Source: Flavobacteriaceae bacterium
Lineage (GTDB): Bacteria; Bacteroidota; Bacteroidia; Flavobacteriales; Flavobacteriaceae
Direction of reading: 5' to 3'
Assembly (NCBI GenBank): GCA_013001285.1
Contig: JABDMU010000046.1
Coordinates: forward strand, 1 to 64,000
DNA length: 64,000 bases
In this document: piece by piece, positions 8,767-17,156 of the stretch
Position numbering within the stretch: position 1 is the stretch's first letter
Layout of the letters: every line of letters starts with the position of its first letter
Translations under genes and position numbers: made by a program
Notes under the pieces: model-generated
What the model was told of the DNA's origin: nothing
Database searches by the model: none
What the model saw: the letters and a program-made list of their open reading frames with translations, nothing else

Positions 8767-9986
8767 TAACTTACTTTTATTGCAATGCGATGACAGGCAT
8801 TGTTTAAATATCCTTTTGGGTTCCAACCTGGAACGAGCATGGGTTGACTGCGTCCATTTGTATCTGTTGCGCGAGCCCAAACTTCATAATATCCTGTTTT
8901 AGGAAAATTAACATCAGCTTGAAAATGTTGCCAGGCAAAGCGGTTTGCTGGTTTTTCAAGCTTACATGACTGCCATGTGACTCCAAAATCAATAGAATAT
9001 TCCATCTTAATGACTTCTAACTCCCCTGCCCATGCATGTCCGTTTATTTTTAAAGTGTTCCCCTTTTTTATAATAGCGCCACTTTTTGGAAAGGTGATCA
9101 ATGATTTTACAGGCATACTTTCAATGATGCACATATCTTCATCTTTTACTTGCGTTCCTGGTGCTACTGGATCGCATGGCACACGATACGAAGGTGATTC
9201 CATTTTAGGTCCATCATGTACCTTATTTCTAACACTTAAACGATTGATCCATTTTCCTGATGCTGAAGCGGGATAACCACCAGCAACAAGTCGTAATGGG
9301 AATCCGTGTGCTCTCGGGATATCTTTTCCGTTCATTTTAAAAGCAATCAAAGTTTCATCTTGCATAGCCTTTTTCATTGGAATTCCTCTTGAGATGACTT
9401 CCTTTTCTGGGTCTTGACTGAGATGCAGATCTATGGCATGATAGCCTACGTAAACGGCATTTGATTTAATACCAACGTCGTTTAAAACATCTTTCAGTCT
9501 AACACCTGTCCATTCGGCACTGGAAACGGCCCCAACCGTCCACTGATTGCCTTTAGCGGGCGGGTTGAATTCGCTTCTTCCATTACCGCCACATTCAAGG
9601 GTAAGTTGGTAAGTATATTGTTTGAATTTTGATTTTAATTCTTGAATGTTAAAAGACGTTGCATTTTTAACAGACTCACCATCGATAGTCAATTTCCACT
9701 GCCTAGCATCAAGTATTTCTGGAATAAGGCCATTATTTCTAATGAACATATATTTATTGGGCGTTATATTGTCGTTTAATAAATGCGCTTGTGCTTCAAT
9801 ATTCCAGGGCTTATCATTAAGAATTTGCATGTCCTTGTCCTTATTAAAAAGGGCAAAAGGATCAGTTTCTTGAAATGCAATTGGGATGTAGTTATCGGGC
9901 AAGTTTGAAGAAAATACAATATCCAAACCTAGGCAGGTAGCTGATGTACCGAGAAGGGTGTTTTTAATGAATTTTCGTCTTTCCAT
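8766..9986 (-). CDS. Sulfite oxidase family molybdopterin enzyme (SorA/SoxC-like)
   Basis: Catalytic subunit expected to oxidise sulfite to sulfate in the periplasm. It begins with MERRKFIKN, a twin-arginine type leader, which fits export of a folded molybdoenzyme. The oxidoreductase molybdopterin domain covers about 85-270 with the likely Mo-ligating Cys132 in LECGGNGR; HGFPLRLVAGGYP is the second conserved block. A Mo-cofactor oxidoreductase dimerisation domain follows (about 290-400, AWAGELEVIKMEYS, YEVWARATD). 406 residues. First gene of a coupled operon with cytochrome c, sulfurtransferase and lipid hydroxylase; the E1 gene lies 86 bases upstream on the same strand, so read-through is possible. 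Confidence 0.9.
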   Translation of the reverse strand: MERRKFIKNTLLGTSATCLGLDIVFSSNLPDNYIPIAFQETDPFALFNKDKDMQILNDKPWNIEAQAHLLNDNITPNKYMFIRNNGLIPEILDARQWKLTIDGESVKNATSFNIQELKSKFKQYTYQLTLECGGNGRSEFNPPAKGNQWTVGAVSSAEWTGVRLKDVLNDVGIKSNAVYVGYHAIDLHLSQDPEKEVISRGIPMKKAMQDETLIAFKMNGKDIPRAHGFPLRLVAGGYPASASGKWINRLSVRNKVHDGPKMESPSYRVPCDPVAPGTQVKDEDMCIIESMPVKSLITFPKSGAIIKKGNTLKINGHAWAGELEVIKMEYSIDFGVTWQSCKLEKPANRFAWQHFQADVNFPKTGYYEVWARATDTNGRSQPMLVPGWNPKGYLNNACHRIAIKVS

Positions 9987-10072
9987 GAAATCATATAAAA
10001 ATTTGGCAAAAGGTATTATCTTTTATTCAAATCAATTGTAACTCAAATCACATAAGAGCGAACATCTATAGT

Positions 10073-12079
10073 TTAATAAGCAAGTAATGTTTTGAGCTCG
10101 TCTTCAAACTTGTTTTTTGCTAAATATTGTGCTTCGAGTTTGGCATCAAAAGGAATTGGCGTATCTAAACTCGCTACGCGTTTAACTGGTGCGTCTAGAC
10201 TTTCAAAGCAATTCTCCATGATCAAGGCTGAAATATCACTGCCAATACCTCCAAACATACTATCTTCTTGTAAGATTATGACCTTCCCCGTTTTTATCGC
10301 AGATTTATAAATGGCATCTGTATCTAAAGGTTGGAGCGATCTTAAATCGAGTAGATCCGCATTTATTTTTGGATTTAACTCCAGCGTTTCAAGTGCCCAA
10401 TGTACACCTGCACCATAAGTGATTATTGAAATATCGCTGCCTTCTCTTAACAATGATGCTTTTCCGAAAGGGATCGTAAAATAATCTGTTGGTACTTCTT
10501 GTCTTATGCTTCTATAAAGGGCCTTGTGCTCAAAATATAGCACAGGGTTAGGATCATTGATCGCTGTTGCAAGAAGTCCTTTTGCATCATAGGGAAACGC
10601 AGGATAAACCACTTTTAAGCCAGGTGTTTTTGTAAACCATGCCTCATTTGTTTGAGAATGAAAAGGTCCTGCGGCAACACCAGCGCCACAAGGCATACGG
10701 AGCACAACATCTGCATTTTGATTCCATCTATAGTATGATTTAGCCAGATAATTGACAACAGGATTAAATCCTGAGGTTATAAAATCTGAAAATTGCAATT
10801 CGACCACACTTTTTATACCACAGATAGACAAGCCCATTGCAGCTTCAATTATCGAAGATTCACAAATTGGAGTATTTCGGACACGTTCTTTACCAAATTG
10901 GTTTAAAAACCCTTCAGTTATTTTAAAAACCCCTCCATATTCAGCAATATCTTGCCCCATGATCACGAGATCTTCATGCTTTTCCATGGATTGTTTCAAG
11001 CCTTCAGAAATCGCATCAACTAATCTTATTTCATGCGTATTTGTATTTGGTGTATGTTCTTTATAATCAAATGTTTGGTATACATCGTTTAACTCTTTAG
11101 TTAAATCTGGAACAATTTCATCTTCCTCAAAGGCGATTTCTAAATTTGCATTGATCTCATGCACTATTTCTTCCTTGATCTTTACTTCTAACGCTTCAGT
11201 TAAGACCTCGACATCTTTTAAGTAGGATTGATAATTGACCAACGGGTCTTTTAGCGCCCATTCTTCCATTAAAGCTTTGGGAACATATTTAGTACCACTC
11301 GCCTCTTCATGACCACGCATTCTAAACGTTTTGAATTCAATGAGCACTGGTCTAGGGTTTTTTCGGACACTCTTAACAATTTTATTGACCTCTGAATAAA
11401 CTTCTATGATATTATTCCCATCCAAAATGTGTGATTCAATGCCATATCCAAGTCCTCTATCAGCTAGGTCCTTACATTTATATTGCTCAGATGTTGGTGT
11501 AGACAAGCCATATCCATTATTTTCAATACAGAATAGTACGGGTAAATTCCATACTGAAGCAACATTTAAAGCTTCATGAAAATCTCCTTCACTCGTACCG
11601 CCTTCTCCTGTAAAAACGGCTGTTGCTTTATTATTTTTCTTTAATAGATTAGCTAAGGCTATGCCGTCGGCAACACCTAATTGCGGACCTAGATGAGAGA
11701 TCATTCCAATAATTTTATACTCTTGAGTACCGAAATGAAAGGAGCGATCTCGGCCTTTTGTAAATCCACTTGCCTTGCCTTGCCATTGGCCAAACAAGCG
11801 ATTTAAAGGTATTTGTCTGGTGGTAAAAACGCCTAAATTTCTGTGCATTGGCAAAATGTATTCGTCATTTTGCATGGCAAGCGTCACTCCAGCAGCAATA
11901 GCTTCTTGTCCGATACCTGAAAACCACTTCGAAATCTTTCCTTGTCGAAGTAGGATCAACATTTTTTCTTCGATCATCCTTGGTTTGAGCATACTTTTAT
12001 ATAGTAATAAAAGCGTCTGATCATCTAGTTTATGCTTCTTATAGGTAATGTTGGATTTGATCTCTGAGGTTGATTTCAT
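10073..12079 (-). CDS. Fused alpha/beta E1 of branched-chain 2-oxoacid dehydrogenase complex
   Basis: Thiamine-diphosphate decarboxylase component that feeds branched-chain acyl groups to an E2 lipoyl protein. The alpha part covers about 1-330, with the TPP/Mg site GEGGTSEGDFHEALN...ENNGYG at about 158-190; the beta part covers about 345-668 with VLRMPCGAG and the SQTNEAWF region. Two separate subunits in most bacteria are one chain of 668 residues here, a common layout in Bacteroidota. Its products prime the iso-branched fatty acids typical of the group (known for the phylum). ATG 12079, with a TACTTTTG box 18 bases upstream and a dyad between it and the divergent operon. No E2 or E3 gene nearby. 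Confidence 0.92.
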   Translation of the reverse strand: MKSTSEIKSNITYKKHKLDDQTLLLLYKSMLKPRMIEEKMLILLRQGKISKWFSGIGQEAIAAGVTLAMQNDEYILPMHRNLGVFTTRQIPLNRLFGQWQGKASGFTKGRDRSFHFGTQEYKIIGMISHLGPQLGVADGIALANLLKKNNKATAVFTGEGGTSEGDFHEALNVASVWNLPVLFCIENNGYGLSTPTSEQYKCKDLADRGLGYGIESHILDGNNIIEVYSEVNKIVKSVRKNPRPVLIEFKTFRMRGHEEASGTKYVPKALMEEWALKDPLVNYQSYLKDVEVLTEALEVKIKEEIVHEINANLEIAFEEDEIVPDLTKELNDVYQTFDYKEHTPNTNTHEIRLVDAISEGLKQSMEKHEDLVIMGQDIAEYGGVFKITEGFLNQFGKERVRNTPICESSIIEAAMGLSICGIKSVVELQFSDFITSGFNPVVNYLAKSYYRWNQNADVVLRMPCGAGVAAGPFHSQTNEAWFTKTPGLKVVYPAFPYDAKGLLATAINDPNPVLYFEHKALYRSIRQEVPTDYFTIPFGKASLLREGSDISIITYGAGVHWALETLELNPKINADLLDLRSLQPLDTDAIYKSAIKTGKVIILQEDSMFGGIGSDISALIMENCFESLDAPVKRVASLDTPIPFDAKLEAQYLAKNKFEDELKTLLAY

Positions 12080-12096
12080 GAATAACTATTCTAACT

Positions 12097-12104
12097 CAAA
12101 AGTA
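12097..12104 (-). promoter_or_regulatory. -7 promoter box TACTTTTG for the E1 gene
   Basis: TAnnTTTG on the minus strand, ending 18 bases before ATG 12079. Confidence 0.5.
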
Positions 12105-12109
12105 GTAAA

Positions 12110-12136
12110 AAAATATACGTTCCATATGTATATTTT
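12110..12136. promoter_or_regulatory. Perfect dyad between two divergent promoters, possible operator
   Basis: Arms AAAATATAC and GTATATTTT are exact reverse complements (9 bp) around a 9-base spacer, placed between the outward-facing -7 boxes at 12097 and 12160. The spacing and symmetry fit a dimeric regulator, but AT-rich sequence makes chance dyads more likely. Confidence 0.45.
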
Positions 12137-12159
12137 AAGTATTGATTAATGATTTTCGT

Positions 12160-12167
12160 TATCTTTG
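12160..12167 (+). promoter_or_regulatory. -7 promoter box TATCTTTG for the dioxygenase operon
   Basis: Matches TAnnTTTG and ends 28 bases before ATG 12196. It sits downstream of an in-frame ATG at 12148-type upstream codons and thus decides the start of the dioxygenase. Confidence 0.65.
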
Positions 12168-12195
12168 TTTTCTACTCAAATTTAATTTTATAAAA

Positions 12196-13146
12196 ATGGA
12201 TACAATACCAAGTGTAAATCTTGAAGACTTTTTGTCTGGTGACCCAAATCGAAAACAAAAATTTATTGATGAAATTGGAAAAGCTTATGAAGAAATAGGC
12301 TTTGTAGCTTTAAAAGGTCACTTTCTTGACGAAACTTTGGTTGAAAATCTATATACGGAAATTAAAAATTTCTTCTCACTACCTGTTGATGTTAAACGCA
12401 GCTACGAAATTCCCGGTATAGGTGGACAACGAGGCTATGTTTCATTTGGTAAAGAAAGTGCAAAAGGAAAGAAAGAAGGTGACTTAAAGGAATTCTGGCA
12501 TTTCGGACAATATGTTGAGAATGACCCTGAGTTAGAAGCAGAATATCCTAAGAATGTAGAAGTAAAAGAATTACCTGCCTTTAATAAGGTGGGGAAACAA
12601 ACGTATAGAATGCTTGAGAAAACGGCAAAATATGTTTTAAGAGCTTTAGCCCTGCATCTTGATCTAGAAGAAACTTATTTTGATGAATATATTAAAAATG
12701 GCAACAGTATTTTAAGACCTATTCATTACCCTCCAATTACAGAAGAACCTAATAATGCCGTACGTGCAGCAGCTCATGGTGATATCAATCTTATCACTTT
12801 ACTAATGGGTGCACAAGGTCGTGGTCTTCAAGTTCAAAATCATGATGGTGAATGGATCGACGCCATAGCCGAACCGGATGAACTTATGATCAATGTTGGT
12901 GATATGCTTTCGAGGCACACCAATAATAAATTAAAATCAACCATTCATCGCGTTGTGAATCCGCCACGTGAGCTTTGGGGAACTTCAAGATATTCCATTC
13001 CTTTTTTTATGCATCCTATTAGCAAAATGAAATTGGATGTCTTAGATAGCTGTATTGATGAGCAAAATCCGAAACAATTCGAAGATATTACGGCTGGAGA
13101 ATTTTTAAATCAGAGACTTGTAGAACTCGGACTGATAAAGAAATAA
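12196..13146 (+). CDS. Isopenicillin N synthase-like 2-oxoglutarate/Fe(II) dioxygenase
   Basis: Non-heme iron oxygenase of the plant-type/IPNS family, 316 residues from ATG 12196. The N-terminal DIOX_N region is at about 5-120; the iron ligands are H194 and D196 (AAHGDIN) and H251 (STIHRVV), and R265/S267 in SRYSIPF bind the 2-oxoglutarate carboxylate. An in-frame extension to 12142 would span the promoter box at 12160 and is rejected. First gene of a five-gene operon in which each start touches or overlaps the previous stop (TAATG with the next gene). Substrate unknown. Confidence 0.88.
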   Translation: MDTIPSVNLEDFLSGDPNRKQKFIDEIGKAYEEIGFVALKGHFLDETLVENLYTEIKNFFSLPVDVKRSYEIPGIGGQRGYVSFGKESAKGKKEGDLKEFWHFGQYVENDPELEAEYPKNVEVKELPAFNKVGKQTYRMLEKTAKYVLRALALHLDLEETYFDEYIKNGNSILRPIHYPPITEEPNNAVRAAAHGDINLITLLMGAQGRGLQVQNHDGEWIDAIAEPDELMINVGDMLSRHTNNKLKSTIHRVVNPPRELWGTSRYSIPFFMHPISKMKLDVLDSCIDEQNPKQFEDITAGEFLNQRLVELGLIKK

Positions 13147-13472
13147 TGGATCTTCAAGAACAATTAAAATCGCTTTTTCCAGATCATGCTCCCGAAGAAA
13201 ATACTTCGGTACCTGATGAAAAAGGCATTTGGATGCAGGACGATCCTATTATTTGTAAATACGAAAAGCGTAAAGGAAAACCCATTACCATTTTAGAAGG
13301 CTATACTGGTGCTGATTCTGATTTTAAGCGCTTAGCTAAAGAACTTAAACAAAAATTGAGTGTTGGTGGTAGTTTTAAAGATGACAAGATCATCATTCAA
13401 GGTGATTTTAGAGATAAAATCATGGAAATTCTTAAGGAAAAGGGGTTTAAAGTAAAACGCGTTGGTGGCTAA
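13146..13472 (+). CDS. SUI1/eIF1-like translation factor (YciH family)
   Basis: 108-residue protein whose last ~80 residues form the SUI1 domain: KRKGKPITILEGY, then LAKELKQKLSVGGS and the closing GDFRDKIMEILKEKGFKVKR. Family members bind the small ribosomal subunit and affect start-codon selection; the exact role in bacteria is unclear. Coupled on both sides by TAATG overlaps (13144-13148 and 13470-13474), so it is translated with the dioxygenase and the DUF1835 gene. Confidence 0.9.
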   Translation: MDLQEQLKSLFPDHAPEENTSVPDEKGIWMQDDPIICKYEKRKGKPITILEGYTGADSDFKRLAKELKQKLSVGGSFKDDKIIIQGDFRDKIMEILKEKGFKVKRVGG

Positions 13473-14413
13473 TGAAAAGTTCAATTCTTCATATTACAAA
13501 TGGTAATAGTTTAACCGATTATTTGAAGGAGTTAGACATCGTAGGTGATATTTTAACATGGCAGGAAATGCTATGTGAAGGTCCTACAATATCTAATATT
13601 AATTCTGATGAGTTTTTTGAAATTCGAAGACAATTTTTATTAGAAACCTATGATTTAGTGATAAATAAAATTGAACTGGAGAAGGAATTAAAAATATTGA
13701 ATGATGTTTCTAAATATACTGAAATCGTTCTCTGGTTTGAATACGATCTTTTCTGCCAAATCAATATGATAGGCGTGCTAAGCCTATTACATCAGAAAGA
13801 AATAAAACTTCCCATTTCTCTTGTGTCTAGTGGAAGAATACCCAACGAAAAGGGCTTAAAAGGACTTGCTGAATTAACACCAGCCCAACTATTAGATCAT
13901 TATAAAAGCAAGGTGAAACTCTCAAAAGAAGATCGAACTTTGGCTTTAGATCTTTGGCGTATCTATTGCGGAAAAGATCATAATATTCTTAAACCTTATA
14001 TAGTAAAGCCGTCTTCCTTTAAATATTTGAGTAGTTGCCTGAAGGCCCATTTAAAACGATTTCCTGATTTAAAAAATGGTTTAAATGCCATTGAACAAAA
14101 CATATTGAAGTTATTAAGAGATAATACCATTAAATCAAGGCATCATCTTCTCGGATATGCACTTAATTATCAAGGCTTTTATGGTTTTGGGGATATGCAG
14201 TTAAATCGCATTATTAATAACCTATCTATTTTCTTTGACGAATCTGAAGATCAAATAACATTAAACAGAAATGGGCATGAAGCCTTGATGAATCACCATA
14301 ATTTTGCTCTGGACATTAATAATAATATCTCCTATGGAGGCGTTAGACGTCTTGATTTTCAATTTAGCAAATCAAAAAATAAACTTATTAAAACTGTAAT
14401 TAATGCCTATTAA
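13472..14413 (+). CDS. DUF1835 domain protein
   Basis: 313 residues. The N-terminal ~120 residues show the DUF1835 pattern: ILHITNGNSLTDYL, a DIVGDILTWQEMLCEGPT block and LWFEYDLFCQINMIGVL. The C-terminal part is helical and ends with GGVRRLDFQ. No function is established for the family; I see no catalytic signature or membrane segment. Its stop overlaps the next gene by 11 bases, so it belongs to the same translational unit. Confidence 0.85.
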   Translation: MKSSILHITNGNSLTDYLKELDIVGDILTWQEMLCEGPTISNINSDEFFEIRRQFLLETYDLVINKIELEKELKILNDVSKYTEIVLWFEYDLFCQINMIGVLSLLHQKEIKLPISLVSSGRIPNEKGLKGLAELTPAQLLDHYKSKVKLSKEDRTLALDLWRIYCGKDHNILKPYIVKPSSFKYLSSCLKAHLKRFPDLKNGLNAIEQNILKLLRDNTIKSRHHLLGYALNYQGFYGFGDMQLNRIINNLSIFFDESEDQITLNRNGHEALMNHHNFALDINNNISYGGVRRLDFQFSKSKNKLIKTVINAY

Positions 14414-15272
14414 GGAATCTGAACTTATCCTCAATCCAGACGGAAGTGTTTACCACTTAAATTTAAAACCTCAAAACATCGCCAAGGATATCATTTTTGT
14501 TGGTGACCAAGATCGGGTTGAACGGATCACAAAACATTTTGATAGTGTTGAATTTGAAACCCAAAAAAGAGAATTTAAAACGCAAACCGGAGTCTATAAA
14601 GGCAAACGGTTGTCTGTAATCTCTACAGGTATAGGTCCGGATAACATTGATATTGTTATGAATGAATTGGATGCGCTGGTCAATATCGATCTGAATACAA
14701 GAAAACCAAAAACCACAAGTACAAGTTTAAATATTGTAAGAGTAGGAACTTCAGGATCCCTTCATGCCGATGTTCCGGTAGATGCGTTTGTTTTAAGTAC
14801 GCACGGCTTAGATTTCAGCGGAATGCTTCATTTTTACTTGATAAATCAATATAGTGACCCTGAATTTGAGAACGCTTTTATCACACATACCGGTTGGAAC
14901 CTCAATAAAGCAAGGCCTTTATTAATAGGAAATAGTAGCCAACTGGAAGAACGCTTGACAGATAAATCAATTTTTAAAGGTGTAACGGCAACTGCTGGTG
15001 GGTTTTACGGACCTCAGGGTCGCGTTCTCAGATTGCCCTTGGAAGATCCTTCATTAAACAATAAAATTGATAATTTTAATTTTAAAGGCGTTCGAATTAC
15101 AAATTTTGAGATGGAAACAGCTGTTATTTATGGTATGTCAAAATTACTTGGACATCAAGCATTATCAATGAATGCCATTATAGCCAATCGGGCAACAGGC
15201 GAATTTAGTGAGGACCCTGCAAAAGTTGTGAACGATCTGATAGTATTTACTCTAAACAAACTAACTGAATAG
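14403..15272 (+). CDS. Nucleoside phosphorylase (uridine phosphorylase-like)
   Basis: 289-residue cytoplasmic enzyme of the PNP/UDP phosphorylase family that splits nucleosides with phosphate. Visible blocks: FVGDQDRVERI near the N-terminus, VISTGIGPDNIDIV (phosphate/ribose site), NIVRVGTSGSL and the FEMETAVIYGMS block, whose E-M-E contacts ribose in the family. No base-specific motif lets me fix the substrate. Start overlaps the DUF1835 gene by 11 bases and its stop directly abuts the next ATG. Confidence 0.88.
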   Translation: MPIKESELILNPDGSVYHLNLKPQNIAKDIIFVGDQDRVERITKHFDSVEFETQKREFKTQTGVYKGKRLSVISTGIGPDNIDIVMNELDALVNIDLNTRKPKTTSTSLNIVRVGTSGSLHADVPVDAFVLSTHGLDFSGMLHFYLINQYSDPEFENAFITHTGWNLNKARPLLIGNSSQLEERLTDKSIFKGVTATAGGFYGPQGRVLRLPLEDPSLNNKIDNFNFKGVRITNFEMETAVIYGMSKLLGHQALSMNAIIANRATGEFSEDPAKVVNDLIVFTLNKLTE

Positions 15273-16130
15273 ATGAAGACCGTTAATATTGGTGGTGTTC
15301 CTGAACATTTTAATTTGGCTTGGTACCTTACGCTAAAAGATGGTGCTTATAAAAAAGAAGGCATCAATTTGAGATGGAAGGACTATTTTGGAGGGACTGG
15401 ACAAATGAACAAGGCCTTAAGGAATAAGGAGATCGATCTTGCTGTAATTCTAACTGAAGGGGTTATAAAGGACATTATTGACGGTAATCCCAGTAAAATT
15501 GTTCAAACATTCGTAAAATCACCATTGGTTTGGGGCATTCACGTTGCAGAAGATTCTAAATATAAAAATGTCGACGACCTTAAAGGAAAAAAAGCTGCTA
15601 TAAGCCGATTTGGCTCTGGTTCGCATTTAATGGCTTATGTCAATGCCCAGAATAACAACTGGGACCTTGAAACCGATTTAAAATTTGAAGTCATCAGAAA
15701 TTTGGAAGGTGCTGTAGAAGGCTTGACAAATCAAGTAGCTGATTATTTCATGTGGGAAAAATTTACCACAAAACCTTTAGTCGATTCAGGTGTATTTAGA
15801 CGCATTGACGAATGTCCAACGCCTTGGCCATGCTTTGTAATTGCCGCACACTCAGAATTTATTAAATCCAACCCCGAAACCCTTCAAACCATCTTAGAAA
15901 TAATTAATAACACAACGCTTGATTTTAAAAGCATCCCTTGTATTGACTCAACTATTGCCAATAGATATGATCAAAAATTAGAAGACGTTCAAGAATGGTT
16001 AAGTTTAACCGAATGGTCTCAAGACCAAGTTTCTGAAGATGTCATCAACAAGGTTCAAGACCAGCTATTGGCCTTAAATATTATACCGGAAAAATGGCAA
16101 TATAAGGACCTCATTTATAGCAATAAATAA
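15273..16130 (+). CDS. Periplasmic-binding-fold protein without signal peptide (NMT1/THI5-like)
   Basis: 285 residues resembling ABC-transporter substrate-binding proteins: the lobe start VNIGGVPEHFNLAWYLTLKDG, then GGTGQMNKALRNKEIDLAVI and DDLKGKKAAISRFGSGS are typical of the NMT1/SsuA/THI5 group. It begins MKTVNIGG with no signal peptide or lipobox, and no permease or ATPase is nearby, so it is probably cytoplasmic. It starts immediately after the phosphorylase stop. It could be a ligand sensor or an enzyme built on this fold, as with MqnA or THI5; none of their catalytic motifs is evident. Confidence 0.8.
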   Translation: MKTVNIGGVPEHFNLAWYLTLKDGAYKKEGINLRWKDYFGGTGQMNKALRNKEIDLAVILTEGVIKDIIDGNPSKIVQTFVKSPLVWGIHVAEDSKYKNVDDLKGKKAAISRFGSGSHLMAYVNAQNNNWDLETDLKFEVIRNLEGAVEGLTNQVADYFMWEKFTTKPLVDSGVFRRIDECPTPWPCFVIAAHSEFIKSNPETLQTILEIINNTTLDFKSIPCIDSTIANRYDQKLEDVQEWLSLTEWSQDQVSEDVINKVQDQLLALNIIPEKWQYKDLIYSNK

Positions 16131-16207
16131 GGCTTTAAAATTTTCAATTAACTATTTGAAAATCAAGATATAATCGATTATCGCCCTCACGTTTGCATAA
16201 TTTTATT

Positions 16208-16215
16208 TATTTTTG
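16208..16215 (+). promoter_or_regulatory. -7 promoter box TATTTTTG for the 61-residue protein
   Basis: Matches TAnnTTTG 33 bases before ATG 16248. A TTG lies only 12 bases upstream, closer than usual. Confidence 0.45.
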
Positions 16216-16247
16216 TAATATTATCCAACCTAAAACCCAAGTCGCTT

Positions 16248-16433
16248 ATGCTTTTTATGATTACAATACTACTTGCTATATTAGTCGCTGTTAACTTTCT
16301 ATTACTAAGATTTAGTTGTAATAAGTCTTCCCAAAAAGAGAGTTACAGTAAGCCATTTGTTGTTAGAAAACAACACCAGCCATCAATTACCACCTCACCG
16401 GCTTCAACTCAGCTTGCTCCAACAGGAAGTTAG
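16248..16433 (+). CDS. Small single-helix membrane protein, unknown
   Basis: 61 residues: a hydrophobic helix (about 3-21), a short LRFSCNKSSQKE segment, then a polar Ser/Thr/Gln-rich tail ending in QLAPTGS. I have the impression of similar short proteins in other Flavobacteriia, which supports a real gene, but no function is known. A promoter box precedes it. Its last 47 bases overlap the 3' end of ung on the opposite strand. Met4 at 16257 is an alternative start. Confidence 0.65.
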   Translation: MLFMITILLAILVAVNFLLLRFSCNKSSQKESYSKPFVVRKQHQPSITTSPASTQLAPTGS

Positions 16434-17052
16434 TTTTACTAAAGTGTTTATTTCCAAACCAATATCCTCTATTTGCGCTTAAAGGCGAAGGATGCCCTGA
16501 TATTAGTACCTCGTGCTTGCTTTGGTCAATTAATTTTATCTTTTTCTTGGCAAATCCTCCCCAGAGTAGAAAGATGACATTTTCCTTTTCTAATGAAATG
16601 TTTTGAATCACAGCATCGGTAAATTGCTCCCAGCCCTTGTTTTGATGGCTTCCAGGCTGATTTTGCCTTACAGTTAAGGTTGCATTCAATAATAAAACAC
16701 CTTGCTGAGCCCAGGATCGTAAATCTCCACTTTTGGGATATGGCTTCCCGATATCAGTTTCTAGTTCTTTTAAAATATTGACCAATGATGGTGGATGTCG
16801 CACATTATCTTCTACTGAAAAACATAAACCATTGGCTTGGCCTGGACCATGATAAGGGTCTTGTCCAATAATAACAACTTTAAGGTCATGAAACCGACAA
16901 AAATTAAAAGCGGCGAAGATCTTTGACCCAGGAGGATAACACCTATGACTTTGATATTCATCTTTTATAAACTCGGTAAGCGCTTTAAAATAAGGCTTTT
17001 GAAATTCGCAATCGAGTACCTTTTGCCAGCCCTCCTCTATTTTTACATCCAT
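16387..17052 (-). CDS. ung: Uracil-DNA glycosylase
   Basis: Removes uracil from DNA as the first step of base excision repair. 221 residues, the usual size. The water-activating loop GQDPYHGPGQANGL holds catalytic D65, LLNATLTV is the uracil-recognition strand, and the minor-groove loop HPSPLSA supplies H187. ATG at 17052. Converges with the small membrane protein gene, overlapping its tail. Confidence 0.97.
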   Translation of the reverse strand: MDVKIEEGWQKVLDCEFQKPYFKALTEFIKDEYQSHRCYPPGSKIFAAFNFCRFHDLKVVIIGQDPYHGPGQANGLCFSVEDNVRHPPSLVNILKELETDIGKPYPKSGDLRSWAQQGVLLLNATLTVRQNQPGSHQNKGWEQFTDAVIQNISLEKENVIFLLWGGFAKKKIKLIDQSKHEVLISGHPSPLSANRGYWFGNKHFSKTNFLLEQAELKPVRW

Positions 17053-17156
17053 TTCAACTAAAAATATTTTCAGATGGTCTAATAATTGACATTTGTCATA
17101 TCTTCATTTTTGTAAATATACTATATTCGTAGCTATGCTATTAATACGCCTAGATC

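Noticed and set aside
12142-12195. Upstream start of the dioxygenase at 12142
   Set aside because: The segment contains the -7 box at 12160-12167 and encodes a non-family Phe/Leu-rich leader.
14403-16130. Futalosine menaquinone pathway (MqnB-like phosphorylase plus MqnA/MqnD-like fold)
   Set aside because: The phosphorylase resembles uridine/purine types and the binding-fold protein shows none of the MqnA or MqnD motifs I know; no mqnC or mqnE nearby.
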